Positions 12,854 through 23,838 of a stretch of 64,000 nt of DNA are shown here, in pieces. The notes beneath the pieces were generated by a model. It saw only the letters and a program-made list of their open reading frames with translations. It was not told where the DNA came from and did no database searches. Position numbers and translations under genes: made by a program. The DNA lies in contig JBHGNT010000013.1 of assembly GCA_043228905.1 (NCBI GenBank), forward strand, positions 5,456,001-5,520,000, read 5' to 3'. Numbering within the stretch: position 1 is the stretch's first letter; each line of letters begins with the position of its first letter. The DNA comes from Azolla caroliniana (taxonomy: Eukaryota; Polypodiophyta).

Positions 12854-13312
12854 TGTTACCCGGCCAGCAAGAAGGCTTAAGGAGATCCAAACCAGAGTGT
12901 GAAAGGAATAGTTTATTTGGGAACTGTTGTAATTAGTAATCTTAATATATATTAATATATGAGAAGATGTGGATGGACGGACCAGAATCGGTATGCCGAT
13001 CCGGATTCAGACCGATCCCGAAAAGGTGCCGGTTGGCACCGTTTTGTACTTCGCACCGGAGACCTATATAAAGGCTTGATTACAATGTAATCGACAACGG
13101 ATAATTAATAGAACGTATTGCCTTAATCTTTCAGTATTGATTACCGTTCTGTGCTTATTGTATATCTTACGCGTGTTAATGATGTATTGCTAAGTAATAG
13201 ATTAAGGTCTAATTAAGCGTTGTGTCGTAAGTCATCCTACCGTAACACCCTTTGGTGAAGTATCTTAAGTGGACACCCTGTGTTAGGCTGTTGTCCGGCC
13301 CTAGGATTAACA
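12854..13312 (+). repeat. Gypsy A 3' LTR
   Basis: It is 459 bp, from TGTTACCCGGCCAGCAAG to CTAGGATTAACA. The sequence just upstream (CACGGGTGTGCCATG) is not a polypurine tract, which is unusual for a gypsy element. Confidence 0.94.
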
Positions 13313-13452
13313 GTGTCGATTGGTCAGATCGTCGACCAAGGGATGCAGGTTCGATTCACGCATCTTGGCTGCTTCATTGAAGAAGAAGGCAAAGTCATTG
13401 CACAAGGGAGCTGTGAAGAGAGGATGTTTATCCTCGAAACCAACAATGTGGG
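13313..13452 (+). pseudogene. Copia B pre-integrase segment between the two gypsy insertions
   Basis: The frame reads VSIGQIVDQGMQVRFTHLGC then FIEEEGKV, directly continuing the protease part that ended at 3304. The same stretch is uninterrupted in copia E at about 56684-56800, which confirms the join. It is cut at 13452 by gypsy C and resumes at 22816. Confidence 0.9.
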
Positions 13453-13871
13453 TGTTATTCTCTGACCGGACAAGGCCTAACACAAGGTGTCACGGAGACA
13501 CTTCACCAAAGGGTGATTACGGCATAGGATTATGACTCAACGATTACACCGACTTACGTAGGTTACACGATTAGAGCGCTTTCGTTAATTACATGTGTAA
13601 GATATAACAGTAAGTACAGAACAGAAATCAACATAGAAGTATAAACACCATATGCTCTATTAATTATCCGCTGCGATTACAATGGGGTCCGGGCCTTTAA
13701 ATAGGTTTCCGGCCCGTAGTACAAAACGGTGCATATCGCACCTATTCGGGATCCGTCCGGATCTGGAACGGCATACCGTTTCCAGTCCGTCCGTCCATAC
13801 TATGCTTATTTACAACCATACTTAATTAATTCCTTCACTCCGTATTTTGGACTCCTTGCCGGCCGGTAACA
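13453..13871 (-). repeat. Gypsy C 3' LTR
   Basis: On the minus strand it runs from TGTTACCGGCCGGCAAGG to GAGAATAACA. It is 419 bp, the same length as the other copy. As in gypsy A, no polypurine tract adjoins it. Confidence 0.95.
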
Positions 13872-13923
13872 CATGGCACGCCCGTGGGACAGCACCTTGT
13901 ACGTCGAACCCTTCTCGGCCCCT

Positions 13924-16332
13924 TCATTGTTCACCCAAATTGTCCAAAATACTTTGTTCCAGAGTTTCCACTTGTTCTTCCGGTTGTGGTTGTTGCGGCT
14001 GTGCTTGCTGCTGCTGCTGTGGTTGCGGTTGGGACTGAGGCTGTTCCGGCTGCTCTATAGGCGGTTGCTCCGTTTGTTTCTCTGACCCCGACTGCTCCGT
14101 TTGTCTCTCTGACTCTGGAATCTCCGTTTGACTGCTTCCGGTCCGGTCTCCTTCCAGTAACGGTTCCTCATCACTGAGATTGACCGTTACTGGTTCTCGT
14201 GCTTTCTCTTCCTGGATCTGGGACCTCTCGTAGCTTTCAAACTGGATCTGCGCCTCCAGCCTGTCGTCGTCCAGCTGAGCTACAAGTTGCCGGACTTGCC
14301 CTAGTTGGTCCTCTGCCAAGGCTTGAAAGTCTTCGGCCAGCTCATCTCTTATGCCGGTGAAGTCTTCGGAAGTCAGCATATAGCAATCATCTCCCTCCTT
14401 CCGCCGGTTCTCTACGTCGGCCCGGAGCAATTGGAGTTCCGCCGCGTTCGTGGCCCACTTGGTCCACCATTTGACGGAACCGTTGTCAATCAAGCTCTTG
14501 GTCTGGTTCAACCAGGCCCGCATGATATCCTGGATGCGACTTGCTCCCATTTGCGCTCTACTTTCCACAACTTGTCGTTCCTCCTTCAACTGCTTAATGA
14601 GATTAGCCGTATCCTTCGCCTGCTCTCTGTAGCGCGTCAGCTGCCCTTGATATGTTGTTTGCAGCCTCTGCAGTACCTCCGCCGCTCTTTCTTTTTCCGC
14701 CTGCTGTTGCCTGAGGAGCTCTATCCGAACCTTCTCCGCCTCTTCCAACCGTCTTCTGGTTTCCGCTTGTTCCTTAGCGTATGCCGTTGCGGTCCGATCA
14801 ACTGCTTGCCGGAGCTCATCTGTCCGTTCCTTGTGGTCCGTTTGCAACCGTTTATACTCCCGGTGCAAGTGCTCAAATTCCTCCGTTTTTTGTTTGAGCT
14901 TGCCGTTGATCTGGCGATGGTTCCGGTCCTCCCGGTCCTTTACCTGCCGGAGTTCCTCTTTCAGGCGCTCTACTTCTGTTTCGGCGTTCCTCCGGAGCCT
15001 GTCCTTCTCTTGCAGCATTTTCTCCTTCTCCTCCTTGAGCCGGTCGTACGCTTGGTGGCCTTTTCGTAAGCTCTCCTCGGCCCGGCGTAGATTCTCAGCA
15101 GTCTTTTTGAGTTCTGCCTCCGCTGCCGTCTTCAACTCTCTTTCGCGGCTCCTCAGCGCTTCTTGGGCAGCTAGCTCATCCTTTAAGTCCGCAAGCTCTT
15201 GGGCTTGTGCCGCATTTCTCTCCGGAACGGTTTCCGTTGCCGGGGTCTGATTGCTATGTACAGGTTGATCTGACGCTTTATTCTGTACATTGCCCGGAGT
15301 CACCGGTGCTTGGACTTGTGTTGTCAAAGCCAATTGAGCCATTTCCATTGTGACCCTGTCCAAGTCTTGTTCAAGGCTCCGGATTCTGGACCGGGCCGTC
15401 TCTAGATCTACGGTTGTGACGAGCAACCGTTCGTGGTGCGCTCTCTCCTCCGCCTCTATGTACTCGACCACTCCGGCGATCTGCTCGCCTACCCACCGTA
15501 GCCACATGCTACTGGTGCCTTGCTGCTGTACTGGTCGGGTCGGCTCGTTCACTGTGGAATTGTCTGGCCTGAGTGCCTGTATCTGCCGTTCTCGTTCTAC
15601 TCCTTGGCCGCCGTGTGTGCTAGCTGGGCTCGCCGGCTGTTGAGTTCCGGTTCTCGCCGTCTCCGGAGCCGTTGGAATGACTTCTTCTATAGAAGTCGAC
15701 AAGGCCGGTTCCATACGCACCGGTTCCGGTTCCTCCCTTGTGGTTTGCTCAGGTTGAGTTGGGGGCGTTTCTTCCTTTTGCGGGTCCGAACGCTCCCCCG
15801 TTGTCCCGGCGGTCCTACTTCTTGACCGTCGTTGGAGGTGCTCTACTGGCTCCTCCGTTTCCTCTTCCTGGGCAACGACATGTTTCTGTGCCGTCAAGAG
15901 TTCCGGTTCCTTCTGTCCCGGTCGCCGTATGGTTATCTTAACGGGTCGGACCGGTGACACCTCCTCCGGTTCTGGGAGCCGTTTCTTCCCTTTCGTCGCC
16001 TTCGACGCCAGCAGCTGCTGTCGTTTAGACGCGGGTTTCGAGGTGCTTCCTTCCGATAATCTTGGCCGCTTCTTTGGCTGGACGGTCTCGACCGGCGGCA
16101 CGAGCAATGTTATCCACTGAGCTACGGCATGCCACAGCTTCCGGCCCTCCTTGCCGTCCTTTCCTCGTACCATGTCGATTGCCGCGCACAAACCGTCTGC
16201 AATCAACACCGGCCAATCCACCTTGGTCCCTTCATAGGTGGCTATGATCATCCCTGCCCGATTTTTTGGCATGACAGCTCCATGCGTTCTGCTTCTTCTC
16301 TGTGCGTCTTGGCGCCTTTTTCGAGCATGCAC
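13924..16332 (-). CDS. Gypsy C accessory ORF: 802-residue coiled-coil protein
   Basis: This is an open 802-codon frame between pol and the 3' LTR, sense to the element. Residues about 19-90 keep part of an N-terminal globular domain (VMPKNRAGMIIATYEGTKVD, then IADGLCAAIDMV). Residues about 95-250 are Pro/Glu/Arg-rich and probably disordered. From about 270 to 640 the sequence is dominated by Glu/Lys/Arg/Leu heptads (LKKTAENLRRAEESLRKG and similar), a long coiled coil. The C-terminus is Gln/Pro-rich and ends ILDNLGEQ. Compared with gypsy D, about 510 bp of the N-terminus are deleted in frame, joining THG to VMPKN, so the protein is probably defective despite being open. The pattern of the N-terminal domain recalls accessory 'plant transposon protein' domains (Pfam Transposase_32), which is a guess needing a profile search. 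No enzyme motif is visible. Confidence 0.85.
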   Translation of the reverse strand: MHARKRRQDAQRRSRTHGAVMPKNRAGMIIATYEGTKVDWPVLIADGLCAAIDMVRGKDGKEGRKLWHAVAQWITLLVPPVETVQPKKRPRLSEGSTSKPASKRQQLLASKATKGKKRLPEPEEVSPVRPVKITIRRPGQKEPELLTAQKHVVAQEEETEEPVEHLQRRSRSRTAGTTGERSDPQKEETPPTQPEQTTREEPEPVRMEPALSTSIEEVIPTAPETARTGTQQPASPASTHGGQGVERERQIQALRPDNSTVNEPTRPVQQQGTSSMWLRWVGEQIAGVVEYIEAEERAHHERLLVTTVDLETARSRIRSLEQDLDRVTMEMAQLALTTQVQAPVTPGNVQNKASDQPVHSNQTPATETVPERNAAQAQELADLKDELAAQEALRSRERELKTAAEAELKKTAENLRRAEESLRKGHQAYDRLKEEKEKMLQEKDRLRRNAETEVERLKEELRQVKDREDRNHRQINGKLKQKTEEFEHLHREYKRLQTDHKERTDELRQAVDRTATAYAKEQAETRRRLEEAEKVRIELLRQQQAEKERAAEVLQRLQTTYQGQLTRYREQAKDTANLIKQLKEERQVVESRAQMGASRIQDIMRAWLNQTKSLIDNGSVKWWTKWATNAAELQLLRADVENRRKEGDDCYMLTSEDFTGIRDELAEDFQALAEDQLGQVRQLVAQLDDDRLEAQIQFESYERSQIQEEKAREPVTVNLSDEEPLLEGDRTGSSQTEIPESERQTEQSGSEKQTEQPPIEQPEQPQSQPQPQQQQQAQPQQPQPEEQVETLEQSILDNLGEQ

Positions 16333-16484
16333 ACGTCGTGTACCAATTTCGTATTAAGTAGCGTGGCGGCTCTTAAATGCCCACTTCGTACCTTTTCGCT
16401 CCTTGCTTTCACGTCCGTTCATACCTCGATTTTTAATGATTTCTTATTTATTTATTTATTTATTTTAAATGACGGTATGTGATC

Positions 16485-19400
16485 TTACACATCCGTAGGT
16501 CCCTTCGGACCCTTACCGTTTTCCTTACGGGTTGCCGTGTCTTCCTTCGCCTCTGCTACGGGTTCCCCGTCGTCTTTTTCTTCCATCCGTACCGTTCCCG
16601 GTATAGTGCCGCTGGGCTGCATAAACGGGTTCTTTGGCATCGGTCCTTTATAGGGCTTTAGTCTAAATCCGTTGACCCACTTGCCTAGCACTTCACCGGC
16701 AAGTGTCCCTAACTGATAGGACCCGTTGTATTCCCGTGTCAGCCAATACGGGCCTGTCCATCTAAACCGGAGTTTACCCGGCAGCTTGCCCATCCTCGTT
16801 TGGAATACTAGCACCGGCTTTCCGATTTCGAACATCTTTTCATTACCTTTCCGGTGACGGTCAACAAACGCTTTCCGTCGTCGTTGCTCCAGTTCCATGT
16901 GTAGGATGCTGGCCAGCCGTTGCTCCTCCAGTTCGCATAGTGCTGCTAGCCGCGTTTCCTCCGACTCCTTTTCATTCAGCCGTTCCCGTAGTTGGATCCG
17001 TAAGCTTGGTACCTGAAACTCCACCGGCATGACCGCCTCTAAGCCGAACGCTAACCGGAACGGCGTTGTCCGGATACTTGTTTTGTATGCCGTTCGGTAC
17101 ACCCATAGCGCGCTATGGAGCTTTGTATCCCAGTCCGTCCGGTTTTCATTGACGATTTTGCGGAGAATGTTCTGCAACGTTTTGTTGGTGGACTCTGCTA
17201 ACCCGTTCGCTTGTGGGTAGTACGGTGTGCTCCGTTTATGGACCACGGCATAGAACGTTGTTAAGCTTTCAACTACCTGGCCGAGGAAGTGCCCTCCTTG
17301 GTCGCTGATTAATTCAATCGGACATCCATATCGGCACCAAATGTTCTCGTACAGGAATTTTGCTGTGGATGACGCGGTATTGTCTCTCAAGGCCTTAGCC
17401 TCCACCCATTTAGTGCAATAATCTGTTGCCACGATGACATAACGATTACCCGTTCTCATTGCCGGTGGCTTGAACGGTCCGACAAAATCCAACCCCCACT
17501 TCTGGAATGGCTCTAGTGGAAGTACCGGTTGGTGTGGCATCCGTGCTTGCTCCGTAGGCTGGCCCATTCGTTGGCATAGGTCACATTCCTTAGCGTACTT
17601 GACGGCGTCTTTTAACGTCGTGGGCCACCATAAGCCGCTCTGCCATACTTTCCTTGCCGTCGCTTCCCCGGCATAGTGTCCTCCGGCAACCCCACAGTGT
17701 GCTTCCCATAAGATTACTTGTTTCTCGTCACTACGGACTGCCCGTCTCCATATTCCATCTGCTCCTTTGTGGTAGAGAGTGTCCCGTAACAGACAGAAAT
17801 TGCGGCTCTGCACCGCCAGTCGTTTCCTCTCGTCCCGGTTCATTTCCTCCGGTGGCAGGCCCGTGCTTAGGAACTGGTGCATGTTTGTCAGCCACCTATC
17901 TTCTGATGCCACCGTGTCGTCCGCTGCCATTTCCGGGGTGATACGGAATAACTCTGCGTCCGGGAATTCATCCGCTACTCCGTCGCCTGATTCTCCGGAC
18001 TCTAACCGGCTTAGGTAGTCTGCTACGGCATGCTGGATACCGGGCCGGTGGAAGATCTCGAATTCGAACTCCTGCAACAGCAAGGTCCAACGGGCCAACT
18101 TACCGGTCAGGGACGCCTTGGACACTAAGTACAGGAGCGCCGAGTGATCCACATGAAAGGAGAACTTCCTTCCCAATAGGTAATGACGAAACTTTGTTAC
18201 ACTGTAGATCATGCCCAGGGCCTCTCGTTCCGTCGTCGAATAGTTCTTCTCCGCTTGGGACAGCTTCCGGCTTGCGTAATATACCGGCCGGTACCATTTG
18301 GGCTCCGTAAGTTGCGTTAAGGCGCTGCCGATAGCGATGTCGGAAGCGTCAACGAACACATGAAATTCCTTGCTCCAATCGGGAGGCTGCACGACGGGTG
18401 CTTGCGACAAAAGTACCTTCAGGGCATTGTATGCCTTATCCTCCGTATCCGTCCATTGGAACGGTGTCCGATGTACCGCGGTGTGTAATGGTGTAGCCAA
18501 GTCAGCCAAGTGACGGAGCATCCGGCTGTGCCACCGGATCTGTCCTAAGAATCGGCTTAGTGCTTTGGCCGTTTTCGGTGCCGGTGCCCCTAGTATCGCG
18601 TTTACTTTGTCCGGGTCGACCGCAATGCCCTCCTTACTTACAATGTGTCCCAGTAAGATTCCACTTGAAACCCCAAAGATGCATTTTGCTGGGTTTAAGC
18701 TTAGCCGGTATAACCTACACTTTTCAAGGCATAACCGTAGGTGCTGCAAATGGTCTTTTCCCCGGCTATAGACTGCAAAATCATCCAGGAAAACCTGCAT
18801 GAAGGCAGGAATGTATTCGCCGAAGATCTCCATGATGATTCGCTGGAAAGTTGCTGGTGCCGTTTTTAGGCCGAACATCATTACTTCGGCCACAAACACC
18901 CCCCATTCGGTGACGAACGCTGTCTTCTCCTGGTCGTCAGGGTGCATCCGGATTTGATTGTATCCGCTGAACCCGTCTAGAAAGCTATAAACTTCATGGC
19001 CGGCGACGGCATCCAGTACTCCATCCGTGAACGGAAGAGGGAATGCATCCGTAATTGTGGCTGCATTTAGTTTCCTGTAATCTACACACACGCGGATTTT
19101 ACCGTTCTTCTTTGGGACGACGACGATGGGGCTCAGCCACGTCGCTTTCTTTACCGGCCGGATGAAGCCCACTCTTAGGAGTTTGTCGATTTCCTCCTTC
19201 ACTTTGGCGGCGTAGTTGGGGTTCATTCGGTAACGTCGTTGCGCCACTGGTTTCGCGTCCTTGCCTAAGTGGATCTGATGCTGATATAATTGAGGGTCTA
19301 GCCCTCGCATGTCTTCGTATGACCAGGTGAATACGTCGCGAAACTCCGTGAGAAGTTTGATCATCGCCGCTTTATCTTCCGGCTTCATTTCTTTGGCGAT

Positions 19401-22343
19401 GTGTACCGGCTTTGATTCGTCCTTGCTTCCTAGGTTCACTTCGTCGAGCTGGGATGTTTTTACCCGTTGGGAAACGGCCATTTCCCGTTCCAACGCTTCC
19501 TGTGCTTGCCGTAATTCCCGAATCGAATCTTTGTCTGGTTCGGCTTCGGTTTCGTCCCGCTGCGGCAAGTATGGCGCTACGGCCTCAGCTACGTCAATCT
19601 CGAAGAGTGGTACGATCTTCGGGTGTTCCTCCAAGTACTGGGCTTCTTCGTCGTCTGCCAACCCTTCAAGCATGTTCACGCATTCCGCATATAGCGGTGT
19701 GCATTCCTTACCGTTGCTCGTCCGTGGTTGTGTCGGTACCCGGACCTTGGCTTTTCCGCGCCGGAAGGTAATCATATTTTTCCGCCAATTTTGCTTGATG
19801 TGTGCTGTTTTCAACCATGGTCTGCCCAGCAACAGTGGGTACGCGCCTTGCGCCTGTAGCTGCAGCACTACAGCCGAGATGTGAAATGTGTGACCTCCTA
19901 TGGTGACTTCCAATTTCCGTATTAAGCCCGTCGGCCGTACAGAGCTCGTATCCGCCATCCGTAGCCAGAACGGACATGGCTCCCATTCATGTATACCCAA
20001 GGCATCACACGTGCGGAGGCTTATTACGTTCACCCCGGAACCTCCATCGATTACTGTGCCGGGAAGTTCGTGCCCTTTGACAATAGCTGTAATCACCGGA
20101 CTACTAGTGTCCACCACCGTCGGTCCCTCCTCCGGATTCGAGAAAAGGACTGGTGCCGGTGGGGCTATACCGTCTGTCATGACCGTTTTTAGTCCTTCCG
20201 TAAATCGTGGCACGAGCTGTAAGAGTCTTCCTAATGGCAATGTGATCTGACATTCTTGCAGTGCTTGCCATGTCTCGTTTTCTACGTGGCTACCACCAGC
20301 ACTCCCTATGGTATTCGCCTTTTGCCGTTCCGCGTCCGCGACGTTCCTTTCATTGGCTTCCTTCACCCATTCCGTCGCCTATGTTCGTATGGCCTCTTGT
20401 GTTTCCCACTCTTTGGCCATGCCTTTCGACCGTGTGGTTACTTGCTGTATATCCGCCACTTCCGGAACCACCATATTAACTGCTGGTCGTTTATCGTAGC
20501 TCTTTACCGGGCACTGGTTACTGTAGTGGCCTTCCTGCTTGCAGTAGTAACAGTACTCTTTCCGGGTATTGCTGGATTCAGCATTGCTGGTAGCCGGAGT
20601 TGGTCCCGTAGTGAGTGGTGCGTTCTGTGCCGGTTGGCTCCTTGGGGTTCCATGTTCCGGGTCCCTAGGGTGACCACCTTTCTTGAAATTACGTTTCTTA
20701 TTAATCTTATTTTTATTTCGGTAGTCCTGTCGTGATGGATCGTAAAATCGGCCGTAGTCCTCCTGGTGCCTTCGGTAACCAGGGGAATGGTCTCTGTCGT
20801 ATTGCTCGTGTCGTCTGTTGGGCTCCCGATAACGGTCCGATCGCTCATACCGGTCGTAGTTATCATGCCGATCCCCGTACCGGCCATCATTCTCTTTTCT
20901 GTCTCCGTACCGGACATCCTGTGTCGGTCGGTATCGGTTCATTTTTTGCCAACGATCTTCATCTTCGTCTCGGCTGCTTCTTGGCTCGATCCGTCGGACG
21001 GGTGGTGCTTGTCGGTTTAGCAGGTTATACTCGCACCGGTCCGTTGTATGACTCTTGGATTGACAAATCACACACTGGGTTCACATGGTGCACTCCACTG
21101 CCGAGTGTCCGGCATTCAAGCAGATTGTGCATTGAATTGCCTGCCGGAACCGGAGATCTTCATCTGTGGGTAACGCCCGTTGTAGTGCTCCCAGTGTAAG
21201 CCATGAGCTTGACTTTTCCATTTCTCTGACCCGGTCAATGACCTGGTCAATGGTGCTTCCTCGAAAGTCGATCACCGTACGCACCGTGCGTAACGGTTCC
21301 CGGAGTGCGTTTAAAAATATCGTCCGTAATTCCTCCTCCGGGGGTGCACGGGCAAGCTGGCTATGCATTCGTTGGAAACGGATGACGAATTGGGGAATGC
21401 TTTCCCCTGCCTCCTGTCGGATCGTATAAAACAGGCCCACCATCGTCGTCTGGTCGACCTCCTTGTGGAAAAAATGCAAGAATTTTGCTTTTAATTCTAC
21501 AAAGGTTGTGATGGTCGCCGGGTCCTGCGTCCGCCGCCATCGTGTCGCTGGTCCTTCCAACGTGACCCCGAATTCCGCTATCTTCGAGCGTTCTTCTTCC
21601 TCCGGTGTCATTCGCTGGGACGTGTGATTTGCTTCCCATGTCTGCTCGAAGGCATGAACATGCACTTCCGCGTCCGGATCATCGCGATACTTTGAGTATT
21701 GGAACGACATGTCGTCGTCCAGTATTAGGCCGCGGTTTAGTGGCGTTTGTTGATATCTTTCCGGTTTTCTCTCCGGTTCCACTTCCGGTTGTTTTGTCGG
21801 TGCTTTTTCCGGTTCTTTTTCCGGTTCTTTCACCGGCTCGTCTTCCAGTACCTTCGCCGGCTCTTTCGTTGGTGTCGGTGGCTTTGCTTCTTCCACTTCC
21901 GGTGTTGGTGGGTTGACGGCTTCCGTTTGCGGTTCCGGATAGCCCTGGTCGAGCGGTTCCGGTTCTGGAGTCGGCACGGTATCCGACCCGTCGTCCTCCA
22001 GGCCGCCGGGGGTATCGTTGCTGCTCCGGTAGTTCGTGTGCACGCTGTATCCCCCTTCGGAATCCGATTCGTAGGCTGAAAAGGCTTCTGCCTCGTCTTC
22101 TCCGCTTGCCAGCGCCTCGAGGAGGCGTTCAGTTTCCCGGAGACTACTTAGACTGCTTCCGTCGTCCTGCTCGCGAGTTTGCTGTAACCGAAGAGATTCC
22201 TCCGCGACTCTCCAGATCTCGTTGGAGAACGAACGATCCGAGCGAATTTCGTGCGCTGCTTGCTGGAAAGTCTCACGCCGTCTTTGCCGTTCGGCGAGGC
22301 GTCGAGCTCGGTCTGTAACCAGGTCGTGCGTTGGTCTCGTCAT
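16485..22343 (-). pseudogene. Gypsy C gag-pol polyprotein (two nonsense codons)
   Basis: One frame of about 1,950 codons starts MTRPTHDLVTDRARRL at 22343. It is interrupted only by TGA at 21083-21081 and TAG at 20381-20379; both are sense in gypsy A. Gag: acidic N-terminus, Ty3 capsid core (about 21600-21250), then CCHC knuckles CTICLNAGHSAVEC, CVICQSKSHTTDRC and CYYCKQEGHYSNQC. Protease: VIDGGSGVNVIS near 20050. RT: VVVPKKNGKIRVCVDYRKLN, FLDGFSGYNQI and FLDDF (near 18785), all intact. RNase H: FVDASD, STTEREAL, VDHSAL. Integrase: HHCC finger (about 17700-17570) and core LDFVGPF, ISDQGGHF, ESTNKT. It ends GPTDV at 16485 without a chromodomain. Pol past 20366 is open for 1,293 codons and looks catalytically intact. 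Confidence 0.94.
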
Positions 22344-22371
22344 CCATTAAGCCGTCGTTCGCTGCGAGAAA

Positions 22372-22390
22372 GCAGGAATCGTGGTCGCCA
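22372..22390 (-). other. Gypsy C primer binding site
   Basis: On the minus strand TGGCGACCACGATTCCTGC starts 6 bases inside the 5' LTR. It is shared with gypsy A apart from one base. The primer tRNA was not identified. Confidence 0.68.
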
Positions 22391-22396
22391 AAACTG

Positions 22397-22815
22397 TGTT
22401 ATTCTCTGACCGGACAAGGCCTAACACAAGGTGTCACGGAGACACTTCACCAAAGGGTGATTACGGCATAGGATTATGACTCAACGATTACACCGACTTA
22501 CGTAGGTTACATGATTAGAGCGCTTTCGTTAATTACACGCGTAAGATATAACAGTAAGTACAGAACGGAAATCAACACAGAAGTATAAACACCATATGCT
22601 CTATTAATTATCCGCTGCGATTACAATGGGGTCCGGGCCTTTAAATAGGTTTCCGGCCCGTAGTACAAAACGGTGCATATCGCACCTATTCGGGATCCGT
22701 CCGGATCTGGAACGGCATACCGTTTCCAGTCCGTCCGTCCACACTATGTTTATTTACAACCATACTTAATTAATTCCTTCACTCCGTATTTTGGACTCCT
22801 TGCCGGCCGGTAACA
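22397..22815 (-). repeat. Gypsy C 5' LTR
   Basis: It is 419 bp. A likely TATA-like element (CCTATTTAAAGG on the minus strand) is near 22645. It is the 5' LTR because the primer site and gag lie just to its left on the minus strand. Confidence 0.95.
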
Positions 22816-23838
22816 GTGGGCACCGCAATGTTCGCAAAAGGACAAAAGGTCGAGTCGGATATCGACCTATGGCACAAGCGGTTTGTCCACGTAACTTTCC
22901 CACGGCTTCGTGAAATGCAAACGAAGAACATCATTTTTGGATTATCAAAATTTTCGGGCCGTAATGCCTAATTTTGCGAAGCCTGCCAAATGGGAAAACA
23001 ACACCGACTTCCATTCCCCAACGAGCGTAATCGGAGCCGAAATCTGCTTGATTTGATCCACTTGGATGTGTGGGGACCGGAACAGAACGTGACTCTTGGT
23101 GGAAGCCGTTACTTTGTAACCTTCATCGATTATTTCACTCGGCATACGTGGGCATGCAAGATCGTGAAGAAGAGCAAAGTCTTCGTACGTTTCCTGGAGG
23201 TAAAGAGCCTTGCGGAAAGGGAAACGGGGCATAAGATCAAATGCCTATGGTCCAATGGCTGGAAGGAGTACTTCTCCGACTAGTTCACATGTTATCTACG
23301 GAGGGAGGGAATTGAATGCGAATTCTCGTCTAGATATACGCCGGGGCAGAAAGACGTAGCCGAAAGGAAGAATCAGACGATTGAAGAAGCGGTCAGGGCA
23401 ATGCTTGAAGAGAAGCACATGCCGAAATTTTATTGGGCTGAAGCCATGAGGACGGCTGTGTACTTGCAGAATCGGACTTCTGCTAATGGAGGAGTGTCGC
23501 CACATGAGCTATATTTCGGAAAGAAGCCGAACTTGGCACACTTGAGGATTTTCGGTAGCATCACGTATGTACACGTGCCGAAGGAGAAAAGGAGGAAGCT
23601 GGATGCCAAAGCCGAGAAATGTAACTTGGTCGGCTATTCAGACGAGCGGAAGGGGTATAAGTGTTATAACCCCCGAACAAAGGAAGTACGCATAAGTCCT
23701 GATGTCGTATTCGACGAATCCACTTCGTGGTACTTGCCTTCTTCTCCAATACCTCACAACTCCATTTCGATTTCTGAAGAAGAAGACAGTGAGGCCGAAA
23801 TTCCTTTACACGATGAAGAAATCGGAGCTCTGAGATAG
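22816..23838 (+). pseudogene. Copia B integrase
   Basis: The pre-integrase continues after gypsy C: GTAMFAKGQK, then DIDLWHKR, and a CEACQMGKQHRLPF zinc motif with a stop (TAA) just before it. The integrase core has LIHLDVWGP (first Asp, about 23055) and IKCLWSNGWKEYFSD, where the usual second-Asp motif SDNG reads SNGW and the frame then stops (23281). A glutamate follows in AERKNQT. The C-terminal part LRIFGSITYVHVPKEKRR, then YSDERKGYKCYNP, runs to the stop at 23836. The second catalytic Asp is therefore lost and the core is broken by nonsense codons. Confidence 0.88.

Larger units (their letters stand above)
3305..13312 (+). mobile_element. Gypsy A, complete but decayed Ty3/gypsy element with accessory ORF
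   Basis: This is a 10,008-bp element bounded by two 459-bp LTRs and a perfect 5-bp duplication GTGTC (3300-3304 and 13313-13317). It encodes gag-pol in the order gag, protease, RT, RNase H, integrase, followed by an extra ORF. The LTRs differ at 20 of 459 positions by my count, 18 of them transitions. No chromodomain is visible after the integrase, so it is probably not a chromovirus. It sits in copia B in the same orientation. Confidence 0.94.
13453..22815 (-). mobile_element. Gypsy C, complete Ty3/gypsy element with accessory coiled-coil ORF
   Basis: This is a 9,363-bp element on the minus strand with two 419-bp LTRs and a perfect 5-bp duplication GTGGG (13448-13452 and 22816-22820). By my count the LTRs differ at 7 of 419 positions, all transitions, so this is a young copy. 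Gag-pol is one frame interrupted only by two nonsense codons, and the accessory ORF is open for 802 codons. It is very similar to gypsy D at the right edge and clearly related to gypsy A. Confidence 0.96.

Noticed and set aside
12588-12890. Cys/Leu/Val-rich minus-strand ORFs suggesting membrane proteins
   Set aside because: They are the complement of the CAA/CAG-rich Gln tail of the accessory ORF.
14305-15069. Leu/Pro-rich 254-residue plus-strand ORF
   Set aside because: It is antisense to the coiled-coil accessory ORF of gypsy C; the same shadow recurs in gypsy D at 60583-61104.
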